Assembly (NCBI RefSeq): GCF_004348825.1
Contig: NZ_SMJU01000001.1
Location: 496,001 to 560,000, forward strand
Direction of reading: 5' to 3'
Length of the DNA: 64,000 nucleotides
DNA from: Arundinibacter roseus
GTDB taxonomy: Bacteria > Bacteroidota > Bacteroidia > Cytophagales > Spirosomataceae
Shown: positions 16,025 to 23,960 of the stretch, in pieces
How the letters are laid out: each line of letters starts with the position of its first letter
How positions within the stretch are numbered: the first letter of the stretch is position 1
Program-made: the position numbers and the translations under genes
Notes under the pieces: model-generated
The model's input: the letters and a program-made list of their open reading frames with translations, nothing else
Database searches by the model: none
What the model was told of the DNA's origin: nothing

Positions 16025-17392
16025 TCATTTAATATTTTGGGGCCAGCGAATCGCCCTGCTTACCACGTTGTCACCAATAGCACGACCCATATCGAGCCCG
16101 CGCTGATTGTCCATGTCGTAGTGAATACCTCCAAAAAGACGCGAATCAGCGCATTCTTTGGACATTTGTTTAAAGTTGGTAAACTTACGCACCGAAAATC
16201 CGTGCTGAATCTGCGACCGATCTGTAAAATTATAGGCGCCGTCTCCATTGGTAAACAACTTAATAAACACGCGCTCACCCACGGCAGCTTCGGTAGCGTG
16301 CCCCGACGTATAAGCAGGGAAAGGTGGCGTGCCAATTACCGTTTTGAACGACGGATCGATATATTTCTTGATATACGAAACCGGACGAATCAGCGAGTAA
16401 TCATACTTGATTTTCCAGCAGGTTATGAAGGCATCGTTTTCGGCAATTCCCAGCATTCCGTAGCCTACCGATGCTTTTTCGAGCGTAGCGTTGGTTTCTT
16501 CCAGGAGTTGCGTCAGGATATTGAATGTATGTCCGGTAGGTGTACAGGTAGCAAAAGGATCATCGGCCCAAAACCGGGTAATTTCCTGTTCTTCGGGCAC
16601 TTCACGCTTTACTACTTCATATACTTCCATTGCCGCTTTATAAAAATCGGATTCGGGCTGAGTTGAAAATGGAATGGGTTGCGGGGGCAGTGCATAAGCC
16701 ATATTAGTGGCCAACATGGGCCGGCATTTTTCCCAGTGCGGGCTCAGGGGCGTCAGATTGTTGGCGTCGGTGGGCACCCATTTGTCTACGCCGGTTACCG
16801 GCGTATAAGGCTTCGAAAACGGGTTGAGGTACGACTCGTGACCGCCGTCGGATTTAGAGTATTCAAAAATGGCAGCAGCAATATCTTTGCCCAACTGCAC
16901 CGACAAATTAGCTACGGTCTTGCTTGCAGCTTCCGGCCTGAATTGTTCAAGATAGGTTTGCTCGGTTTTATTAATGGCGTCAAGATTTTGCTTACTGATT
17001 TTCTTTTCAAACATCATCCGCATCATATCGGCAAGGGCTGCGTTAGCTACGAGGCCCCAATGATATTTAATACTGAGGGGGTCGGCCTGAGGCATCATGC
17101 CGGGCGTCAGCCCTGTAAGCTGACCTGCCAATGATTCGGCTTTCGGAATGCCTCTGTATACAGCCTCGTAGGCGGTAATACCCGAATATCCGAAAGCACG
17201 CGCTGCCTGTGGCGGCGGAAATGACGCCTCTTTTACGATCTTGCATTCGAGCTTAAACCACTCCCGCATGAAGTCAGCGGAATAGCCTGCCGCTACGTTC
17301 GCCTGTGGCGGAGCGGAGGGATTGATTTCTGAGGTTGGCGTACAGCTCCAAATGAAGGCTGTAAGCATGGTTAAGTATAGTATTTTTTTCAT
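16025..17392 (-). CDS. Vanadium-dependent haloperoxidase/PAP2-superfamily lipoprotein
   Basis: A 455-residue protein with a lipoprotein signal peptide (FIWSC). The catalytic signatures of the vanadium haloperoxidase/type 2 phosphatidic acid phosphatase fold are in the C-terminal third: KIKYDYSLIRP, PAYTSGHATEAA and SRLFGGIHYDMDN, supplying the Lys/Arg, Ser-Gly-His and Arg/His residues. Bacteroidetes carry many such envelope proteins. They may be phosphatases or true haloperoxidases, and sequence alone does not decide. The small lipoprotein gene follows 13 bases downstream. Confidence 0.85.
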   Translation of the reverse strand: MKKILYLTMLTAFIWSCTPTSEINPSAPPQANVAAGYSADFMREWFKLECKIVKEASFPPPQAARAFGYSGITAYEAVYRGIPKAESLAGQLTGLTPGMMPQADPLSIKYHWGLVANAALADMMRMMFEKKISKQNLDAINKTEQTYLEQFRPEAASKTVANLSVQLGKDIAAAIFEYSKSDGGHESYLNPFSKPYTPVTGVDKWVPTDANNLTPLSPHWEKCRPMLATNMAYALPPQPIPFSTQPESDFYKAAMEVYEVVKREVPEEQEITRFWADDPFATCTPTGHTFNILTQLLEETNATLEKASVGYGMLGIAENDAFITCWKIKYDYSLIRPVSYIKKYIDPSFKTVIGTPPFPAYTSGHATEAAVGERVFIKLFTNGDGAYNFTDRSQIQHGFSVRKFTNFKQMSKECADSRLFGGIHYDMDNQRGLDMGRAIGDNVVSRAIRWPQNIK

Positions 17393-17680
17393 AATTCCCT
17401 GGAAGGCAACGACAAAAGTTTTCTTGTTTTTAGCAATTTGAACAAAAATAATACCAAATTTATTTAGCGTTACAAAAATATTTTTAAACCTTAATTTTAC
17501 ATGTTACTACTCTACTACTTACCACTCTTAAATGGTTTTTTTCTATGAAAAAAGGCTATTTTGATTCGATTTTAAGTAAACTATAAGTTTCATAAATTTA
17601 AACAAAATCAATTTCCAGATTCAAAACAAAAACTTTGGCACGAGCCTCCACTACCCTTTCCAGGCACTCAGCGGAGACTG

Positions 17681-18376
17681 CTAGCTGAGTACTTCGTGCA
17701 ATACATCCAAAGATTTAATTTCCCCAAGCGAATCCAGATGTATTTTATAAAAAAACAGCAGCATGTTCAGGAGTGAAATTCGCCGGGGCCGGTCCAATGC
17801 CACTACCACGCCAAACGGTGCGGTAAGCCAGGAATGCAACGCTAAGTTTTGAGACGCATCAGGGCTTTGCGGGTAATGATTACTTCGCAATTCATTTGAA
17901 AAATCGGCGGTTGTTTCCAGACCAAAACCCAGGTAAAACGCCAGCTGTGTCAGTACATGCAGGTGGAAGTTTTCGAAACCACTCTCGGCTTCATCCAAAT
18001 ACACAATGGCACGTTGTAAAAAATCAAAAAGCGGAAGGTTCTCTTCTTCCTCGCGAAGGCATTTGGTCAGAAGTTCGGTAAGAAAAAGAGCCAAACTGGA
18101 TTTGATGACCAAAAATGGGACGCTATGAAACGGATAAAGACATTTAAGCTCTGAAATTCGGTGAAGGCTATCGGCTTTATTTTTATGATATACGACCAGG
18201 TCCAACAATGTAAGAGGCTGAAAAAGAGCTATTTTATTGGATTTGGAGCGACTACTGCGGACGCTGTTCACAATATAACTCTGCATCCCAAAACTTTCCG
18301 TGTAGATTTTGGCAATGATGGAAGTCTCCCGGTAGCGGATATAACTTAACGCAATGCCTCGTGTTTTATGTAACAT
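17681..18376 (-). CDS. recO: DNA repair protein RecO
   Basis: A 231-residue protein. The ATG at 18376 is chosen because it gives the family start MLHKTRGIALSYIRYRETS. An OB fold (to about residue 80) is followed by a helical C-terminal domain with FFYKIHLDSLGEIKSLDVL. RecO loads RecA on SSB-coated DNA together with RecR. The four-Cys zinc site of many homologs is not visible, as in other Bacteroidetes RecO proteins. A 290-base AT-rich gap separates it from the haloperoxidase-like gene. Confidence 0.9.
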   Translation of the reverse strand: MLHKTRGIALSYIRYRETSIIAKIYTESFGMQSYIVNSVRSSRSKSNKIALFQPLTLLDLVVYHKNKADSLHRISELKCLYPFHSVPFLVIKSSLALFLTELLTKCLREEEENLPLFDFLQRAIVYLDEAESGFENFHLHVLTQLAFYLGFGLETTADFSNELRSNHYPQSPDASQNLALHSWLTAPFGVVVALDRPRRISLLNMLLFFYKIHLDSLGEIKSLDVLHEVLS

Positions 18377-18455
18377 CCGGTTGTTGTTTCGGTACATTTA
18401 GCTATTCGCCCTGTCATTAATCAGGAGTAACGAGTTTACTAAATTTCTCCAAAGA

Positions 18456-18485
18456 TAAAAAACCCTCCTGACAAAATCAGGAGGG
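18456..18485 (-). terminator. Rho-independent terminator of the arsenic operon
   Basis: On the minus strand the stem CCCTCCTGA / TCAGGAGGG (plus-strand 18477-18485 and 18463-18471) with a five-base loop is followed by six T. It lies just past the last gene of the arsR-arsM-arsC-like run. Confidence 0.85.
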
Positions 18486-18518
18486 TGGGTTCAAGGGCAT
18501 TGATTCACCGGCAAATAG

Positions 18519-19124
18519 TTACAAATCCGAAAACACATACTTCATTTCGGTTGCAATTTGCCTACACCTCTCGTCGTAGGTTTGGGTTTCCAGCGGCGAA
18601 TCGTCAGCAGCTTTCGGATCTTCGTACATCACGGGTAAGCGGCACTCCGCTCCGGGAATAAACGGACAGTTTTCTTCCGCATGACTGCACGTCATGATCG
18701 CCGCAAAACCCGACACAGGATTTGGAGCCTGATCGTACACTTTTGAAAACGCCTCCACCGGCGGCATTTCATCGTCGTACCACAGCGCATACACCGGATT
18801 TTCTCCTTCCGTAGTCTTTACAACCCGCACGCCTGCTCGTTCAAGCGCTGCAATTGTTCGTGGATTGCAGGCTGTATTTTCGGTGCCACCCGAAAAGCAC
18901 TGAACATCCGATAGGCCAAAGGCATGCGCCGCCACCTGCGCCCATACTTGCCCAAAATGGCTTCGGCGCGAATTATGAGTACAAATGAAGGTAAGGTTTA
19001 TTGGTTCGTGCGCGGCTATTTTTTCCTGAATATACCCTCGGAGCGCATTCAGAGCAGGTAACCTTTCAGGTGAAATCTTCGCCGGATTCAGCGATTCAAA
19101 GTACATGGCAAGTGCAGGCAGCAT
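18519..19124 (-). CDS. Arsenate reductase-like low-molecular-weight phosphatase
   Basis: A 201-residue protein starting MLPALAMYFESLN at 19124; the frame is open upstream into arsM but unlike the family. The phosphatase loop FICTHNSRRSH has the C-X5-R signature of low-molecular-weight tyrosine phosphatases and thioredoxin-linked ArsC. A downstream Cys pair (MTCSHAEENCP) matches the resolving cysteines that relay a disulfide in ArsC. Placement after arsR and arsM supports reduction of arsenate to arsenite before methylation. It could instead act only as a phosphatase, but the context argues against that. Confidence 0.85.
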   Translation of the reverse strand: MLPALAMYFESLNPAKISPERLPALNALRGYIQEKIAAHEPINLTFICTHNSRRSHFGQVWAQVAAHAFGLSDVQCFSGGTENTACNPRTIAALERAGVRVVKTTEGENPVYALWYDDEMPPVEAFSKVYDQAPNPVSGFAAIMTCSHAEENCPFIPGAECRLPVMYEDPKAADDSPLETQTYDERCRQIATEMKYVFSDL

Positions 19125-19167
19125 AGGTATACGGTGTTTTTTTAGGGTCAAGATTTGTTTGTGATTC

Positions 19168-20481
19168 TTAGCAACAACCGCCTCCCGGTGTGCAGCAGGA
19201 CGTAGCGGCTGCTCCGAGTTGTACACGGGGTTTACCGATTCGCTTGTGGAGCGTTTCGGCTGTGGACGGACACAAGTTGGAAAACTGCGCCGTTGCCTGA
19301 ACTTCTGCCGGAACTTCTGTACGGTCGATAGTACTAAACCCTGATTTCTCAAAATACTGCCCTGCCGTAGTTGTTATAAGATACACATCCTCAACGCCTT
19401 CTTGTTTTGCTTTGGCCAGTAATTTTTCCTGCAAACGATTCGCCAATCCGTTGTTGCGTTGCGATTGATCAATAGCCACAGACCGAAGCAAGGCCTTTTG
19501 TCCCAGATTCTCCAATCCGGCTACGCCTACCAACTTTTTATTCAAACGGGCAATCATAAACGTACCCAATGCGGGTGTCAGATCTTCGGTTGGCAGGCCG
19601 TTGGCTTGCAGCAATGCGGAGATTTCGTCAAAATCTGTGGCTTTGGCTTCGGAAATTTCGAAAGGAATTTCCGTTGGTTTTTCAGCATAAAGCGTAATGC
19701 TTTCGATTCCCGAAACACCAGTCCGAAAGTCGGCTATTTGCCCTGCTGACAAGTACTTTTCCAAGATATCATCCGGAATTACAATGGGTTTCTGCTTCTG
19801 AACCGTCAGGTTTTCAAAACCGGCCTGTGCGGCAAGCGACAGATAATCGTCTTTCATAATGGCGCCTGACACGCAGCCTGCATACATTTCAGCCGCTTGT
19901 CGGAGGTTTTCGGGCAGTTCGCCCGTCAGCACAATGTCCGAAATACTAAAATGCCCGCCGGGCTTCGTTACCCGAAAAATTTCCTTAAAAACATTCCGTT
20001 TGTTAGGCACAAGGTTCAGCACGCAGTTGCTCACAACTACATCGGCCACGTTGTCGTTGACGGGCATTTGCTCAATGTCGCCCTGCCGAAACTCTACATT
20101 ATGGAAGCCCAGTTTCTCAGCATTGGTGCGAGCCCGCTGAATCATTTCTTCCGTAAAATCGACACCAATCACCTTCCCTTCGGCTCCCGTTTCGTGGCGC
20201 GCGACAAAGCAATCGTTACCTGCTCCCGAACCCAGGTCAATGACCACATCACCTTTTTTAATATGGGCAAACTGCGTAGGCAACCCGCAGCCTAAACCCA
20301 GATTCGCTTCTGACGCATAGCCTTCAAACTGACTATAATCGTCGGCCATGATGTTGTACACTTTGGTTGATACGGGGCCGGAGCCACAGCAGGAAGCCGC
20401 ATTGAGGGCGGGATCTTGTCCGGCTATTTCGGCATATTTTTGACGAACTATTTCTTTTAGCGCCTGCTCTTGATTTTCCAT
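19168..20481 (-). CDS. arsM: Arsenite S-adenosylmethyltransferase fused to an ArsN2-like acetyltransferase
   Basis: A 437-residue two-domain enzyme. Residues 1 to about 270 are ArsM: SAM motif VVIDLGSGAGNDC (79-91), paired Cys31/Cys32, Cys65, and the arsenite-binding cysteines Cys153 (SNCVLNLVP) and Cys203 (AGCVSGA). Residues about 277-413 are a GNAT domain of the ArsN2 type, with LRSVAIDQSQRNNGLANRL as the acetyl-CoA loop and LITTTAGQYFEKSGF. A Cys-rich tail (CC-x5-CC, 429-437) may bind arsenic. ArsM methylates As(III) to volatile or less toxic species; ArsN-type enzymes acetylate organoarsenicals. It follows arsR, with an operator-like palindrome in between. Confidence 0.92.
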   Translation of the reverse strand: MENQEQALKEIVRQKYAEIAGQDPALNAASCCGSGPVSTKVYNIMADDYSQFEGYASEANLGLGCGLPTQFAHIKKGDVVIDLGSGAGNDCFVARHETGAEGKVIGVDFTEEMIQRARTNAEKLGFHNVEFRQGDIEQMPVNDNVADVVVSNCVLNLVPNKRNVFKEIFRVTKPGGHFSISDIVLTGELPENLRQAAEMYAGCVSGAIMKDDYLSLAAQAGFENLTVQKQKPIVIPDDILEKYLSAGQIADFRTGVSGIESITLYAEKPTEIPFEISEAKATDFDEISALLQANGLPTEDLTPALGTFMIARLNKKLVGVAGLENLGQKALLRSVAIDQSQRNNGLANRLQEKLLAKAKQEGVEDVYLITTTAGQYFEKSGFSTIDRTEVPAEVQATAQFSNLCPSTAETLHKRIGKPRVQLGAAATSCCTPGGGCC

Positions 20482-20519
20482 TGAAGATAATTTTTAGTAA
20501 AAAAGAGATAGATTTTTCA

Positions 20520-20535
20520 ATTGTAATATTGCGAT
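20520..20535. promoter_or_regulatory. ArsR operator-like palindrome before arsM
   Basis: ATTGTAATATTGCGAT, an imperfect palindrome differing by one base from the reverse complement of the copy before arsR (20905-20920). It sits 38 bases before the arsM start. Confidence 0.6.
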
Positions 20536-20553
20536 CAAAAGGAGTAAATTTTT

Positions 20554-20886
20554 TTAACAACAGCCTTGTTTCTGAATCTTAATAGCCTCGAATAATACTC
20601 CAAAAGCTACCTGTGCTTCTTCCCAAACGGGTTCATTGATGCAGTAACACACTCGTGGCGGGTCGATTTCTCCTTTGATGATACCGATGCGTTTGAGTTC
20701 TTTTAGGTGTTGTGAAACAGTGGCCTGCGACAACGGAAGCTCATCGACCAAATCGCCGCAAACACAGGCTTTGCGCTCGGCCAACAGCCGCAAAATAGCT
20801 ACGCGGGCAGGATGTGCAAACGCTTTGGCTAGTTCGGCGGTACGGTTGTCGGCAATGGTAAATTCTTCGCTTTTGGTAAGTCCCAT
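20554..20886 (-). CDS. arsR: ArsR-family arsenic-responsive repressor
   Basis: A 110-residue winged-helix repressor. The recognition helix is in [21 protein letters not shown] (50-70). An inducer site of the As(III) type is suggested by Cys41 and Cys43 in KACVCGDLV, and two more Cys pairs lie at 80/82 and 109/110. When arsenite binds, such proteins leave the operator and free the operon. First gene of the arsR-arsM-arsC-like run; a palindrome overlaps its likely promoter. Confidence 0.93.
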   Translation of the reverse strand: MGLTKSEEFTIADNRTAELAKAFAHPARVAILRLLAERKACVCGDLVDELPLSQATVSQHLKELKRIGIIKGEIDPPRVCYCINEPVWEEAQVAFGVLFEAIKIQKQGCC

Positions 20887-20904
20887 GACAATTATTACTA
20901 ATAC

Positions 20905-20920
20905 ATCGCAATATTACGAT
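20905..20920. promoter_or_regulatory. ArsR operator-like palindrome before arsR
   Basis: ATCGCAATATTACGAT, a 16-base near-perfect palindrome 19 bases upstream of the arsR start. A second copy lies before arsM. Confidence 0.65.
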
Positions 20921-21246
20921 TAATAGTTGTCGAAATCTACTTTTAGACCATTTATTTTCTTTAATGGTCAAATTTTAAATAAAATCCGTGTGGAACAACT
21001 TGCTCATTTCGTTGGAAAAAGTGCCAGTTACAAATTTGCTTCTAATTGATTTACAGGCTTTTATTTTATTTTACTTCAAAAAAAATATTGATTAGACGGA
21101 AGTCGGGCATGAACGGTCCTGGTTTGGTCCGATAAGCAATCCGGGAAGGAATGAAATTTTTAGTCTCTACTTTCTATTCAAAATTTTTCAAAACTTTTTC
21201 CCCTGAAAACAAGTCCTGTTTAGGAAAAAAGATAATCCAACTATTC
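20921..21246. other. Intergenic region between arsR and the receptor gene
   Basis: About 330 AT-rich bases between divergent genes. Apart from the ArsR operator at its left edge I see no convincing element. The frame of the receptor is open back to an ATG at 21151, but the signal peptide begins at 21247. Confidence 0.4.
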
Positions 21247-23751
21247 ATGAAGCAATTAATTATCAGTCTATTATCCTTGTTCGTAGTCCTCATCAGAACC
21301 ACAGCATCTGCACAAAGTATACCTGCTGCCGATTCTGTTCAAACTCAGCAGCAGTCAGCTGTGGAAGGGTTGCTTCAAGGGTTGCTGACCTATGAAGATG
21401 ACGGAAAAACGCTTCCCGTGGAATTTGCCAGCGTAGCGCTTTTTCGTTCGGCTGACTCAACGGCTGCGGGCGGAGCTATCAGCGATGAAACAGGAGTTTT
21501 TCGCATAACAGGCATAGCCGAAGGGAGTTATTATCTGATGGTTCAAACGCTTGGATTCAAAGATTTTATCAAAAAAAATATAACTGTTTCTACTACCAAG
21601 CCAACCATTAATCTTGGTACACTGAATCTCACCGAAACCGCTCGCCAATTGGATGCCGTCACGGTAACCGGCCAAAAGGAACTGATTGAGTATTCGCTGG
21701 ATCGAAAAATTATTAACGTGGATAAACTCCCGGCCACGCTCGGAGGAAGTGCGCTGGATATTATGCAAAATGTGCCTTCGGTAACGGTAGACATTGACGG
21801 AAATCTGAGCCTGCGAGGCAGCGAAAATGTGATTATTCTGGTCGATGGAAAGCCTTCCGGCCTGACGGGTCTGGATCGGCAGGCTGTGCTGGATCAGATT
21901 CCGGCAAGCAGCATTGAAACTATTGAGGTAATTACCAACCCTTCCTCCAAATTTGACGCTGATGGAGCTGCCGGGATCATTAATATTGTTTTGAAAAAAG
22001 AAAAAGCCGAAGGTTTTAACGGAAGCGCTGACCTGAATATCGGTACCCGTGACAAATACAACGCCTCCGTCAATCTGAACAATCGGTTCAAATCACTCAA
22101 TATGTTTGCGAGTTATAACTTCCGGGAAACGCGCCGGTTTTCGTATCGGGACAATTTTCGCGATAATTTCAATAACGACGAACTGCGTTTTCTGGAACAG
22201 CGACAGGACGGAACGAGCCGTGACCTGAATCATAATCTCCGCCTCGGATTTGACTGGGATATTGGCAAACAACTCCAAATGACCGGGTCGATCCTGTACC
22301 GTCCTGAGTACGACCGCGACCGCGACACCGGAACATACCGCTACTATAATTCTAACCGCGAAATTTCACAACTGATTAATCGTATTTCAGACGAAGAAGA
22401 AACCGGCGACGGGCTTGATTATGTAGTAGGTTTTCGCAAGAAATTTGATAAACCCAATCGTTTGCTCACGCTCGACGCTACCCTATCAACTTCAAAAAGT
22501 ACGCAGGTATCGCTGTTTGAACAAACCACAACCGATGTTTTTGGCAGTCCACTAACGGATGATTTGTACCAACGAAACAACCGCCTCAACAACAACCGCG
22601 TGGGCGTAGTTCAGCTGGATTTTGTAGAGCCACTACAAAACAAGGGCAAAATTGAAACGGGTCTGAAATATACCAACCGTTTTCTGGATGGAGATTTTCA
22701 GTTTGAAAACCGCCTCGGCGACTCTCCTACGTGGGTCCCTGATCCGTTACTATCCAACCGCTTTGTGTACGACGAACACACCACAGCGGCCTATACCAAC
22801 TACGGAAAAGAACACGAAAAATGGAGCTATCAGGTAGGGCTTCGGCTCGAAAATACCTCGCTGATAACTGAGCAACGAACCACAGGCGAAAAAAATACGC
22901 AAAACTATACCTATCTGTTCCCAAGTGCTTTCTTGAATTATAACCTTAGCAAGGCACAAAAAATGCAGGTCAACTACACGCGCCGGATCAACCGGCCGTG
23001 GGTACGTGCGCTAAACCCGTTCGTAGATATCTCGGACCCACTCAACATTCGCTTCGGAAATCCCGACCTGCGGCCTGAGTTGATCAACTCCTTTGAACTG
23101 AGCCACCTGTGGTATGGAAAAACTACTTCGCTTACATCCACGGCTTTTTATCGGGCAACAGTCGACAACGTGACGCGGTATCGTCGTCTGCGCGACGATG
23201 GCGTGACGGAACAAACCTACCTGAACCTGGCGCGGTCGTATTCGTACGGTCTCGAATTTGTGGTCAATCAGGACATTACGCGCTGGTGGAAAACCAATGG
23301 AAATTTTTCGTACTTCATGGCGACGATTGAGGGCGACCCCGGCGTACCCGACGTGCTGACGCAGTCTAACCGGAGCTGGAGCGCTCGTGTCAACTCTAAT
23401 TTTACTTTTTGGAAAGGTTTCGAAAGTCAGGTCAGCGTCAACTACCGCTCGCCGTTTATTATCCCTCAGGGAGAAATTCAGTCGTTTTTCAATGTAGATG
23501 TAGGTTTCAAAAAGGACGTATTGAAAGGTCGGGGAGCCATTAGCCTGCGGGTGAGTGATATTTTTGACACCTTGCGATTCCGAATCAACACTTTTGGCGA
23601 AGGTTTTACGAGTTCTACAACTGCCAAGCGCGAAACGCGCATTGCCTTTTTGGGCTTTACCTACCGATTCGGCAAACAGGTACAGCAACTACAAAAAGAA
23701 CGTCAGCAACGCGATGGCGGAGATGGCTCGCCCGGCGGAGAAGATTTTTAA
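21247..23751 (+). CDS. TonB-dependent-type outer membrane receptor (outer membrane beta-barrel family)
   Basis: An 834-residue outer membrane protein. The ATG at 21247 opens the signal peptide (MKQLIISLLSLFVVLIRTTASAQ). A carboxypeptidase-regulatory-like domain follows (EFASVALFRSADSTAAGG ... GFKDFIKK). Next is a plug domain with PSVTVDIDGNLSLRGSENV and ASSIETIEVITNPSSKFDADG, then a C-terminal barrel of the OMP_b-brl_3 type ending ETRIAFLGFTYRFG. The tail after the barrel is Gln/Arg/Gly-rich. There is no SusD partner next to it, so it is not a classical Sus pair. Ligand unknown. Confidence 0.9.
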   Translation: MKQLIISLLSLFVVLIRTTASAQSIPAADSVQTQQQSAVEGLLQGLLTYEDDGKTLPVEFASVALFRSADSTAAGGAISDETGVFRITGIAEGSYYLMVQTLGFKDFIKKNITVSTTKPTINLGTLNLTETARQLDAVTVTGQKELIEYSLDRKIINVDKLPATLGGSALDIMQNVPSVTVDIDGNLSLRGSENVIILVDGKPSGLTGLDRQAVLDQIPASSIETIEVITNPSSKFDADGAAGIINIVLKKEKAEGFNGSADLNIGTRDKYNASVNLNNRFKSLNMFASYNFRETRRFSYRDNFRDNFNNDELRFLEQRQDGTSRDLNHNLRLGFDWDIGKQLQMTGSILYRPEYDRDRDTGTYRYYNSNREISQLINRISDEEETGDGLDYVVGFRKKFDKPNRLLTLDATLSTSKSTQVSLFEQTTTDVFGSPLTDDLYQRNNRLNNNRVGVVQLDFVEPLQNKGKIETGLKYTNRFLDGDFQFENRLGDSPTWVPDPLLSNRFVYDEHTTAAYTNYGKEHEKWSYQVGLRLENTSLITEQRTTGEKNTQNYTYLFPSAFLNYNLSKAQKMQVNYTRRINRPWVRALNPFVDISDPLNIRFGNPDLRPELINSFELSHLWYGKTTSLTSTAFYRATVDNVTRYRRLRDDGVTEQTYLNLARSYSYGLEFVVNQDITRWWKTNGNFSYFMATIEGDPGVPDVLTQSNRSWSARVNSNFTFWKGFESQVSVNYRSPFIIPQGEIQSFFNVDVGFKKDVLKGRGAISLRVSDIFDTLRFRINTFGEGFTSSTTAKRETRIAFLGFTYRFGKQVQQLQKERQQRDGGDGSPGGEDF

Positions 23752-23764
23752 AATCCCCAAAAAA

Positions 23765-23796
23765 AGGAGTTGCCGGCACAGGCAGCTCCTTTTTTC
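23765..23796 (+). terminator. Rho-independent terminator of the receptor gene
   Basis: Stem AGGAGTTGCC / GGCAGCTCCT (one G-T pair) with a six-base loop, followed by a run of T, starting 14 bases after the stop. Confidence 0.85.
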
Positions 23797-23960
23797 TGTT
23801 TCTCAAAGTGAACATAAAACAAAAAAAGTTATAAATTTGACTTAGTAAACCTCTCTCAATCTCGTCTGCTTTTGGCAGTTTCCAGTGCAATTTTTCAGTT
23901 GTTAAATAGCCAGAATTTTAATATTTCACTCGAATTATAGGTACATGATTTCCAAATTAT

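Noticed and set aside
17545-17586. A 13-codon frame (MKKGYFDSILSKL) in the gap between the haloperoxidase-like and recO genes
   Set aside because: It is too short to support and lies in AT-rich DNA without a recognisable start region.
19125-19352. Upstream extension of the arsenate-reductase-like gene overlapping arsM
   Set aside because: The extra 76 residues are out-of-frame arsM sequence (Arg/Pro/Ser-rich) and not part of the family.
21143-21168. AGTCTC at 21163 as another copy of the ECF promoter motif
   Set aside because: The -35 position reads CGGGAA instead of CCAACC.
21151-21246. Upstream ATG for the outer membrane receptor
   Set aside because: A clean signal peptide starts at 21247, and the upstream part is unlike any leader.
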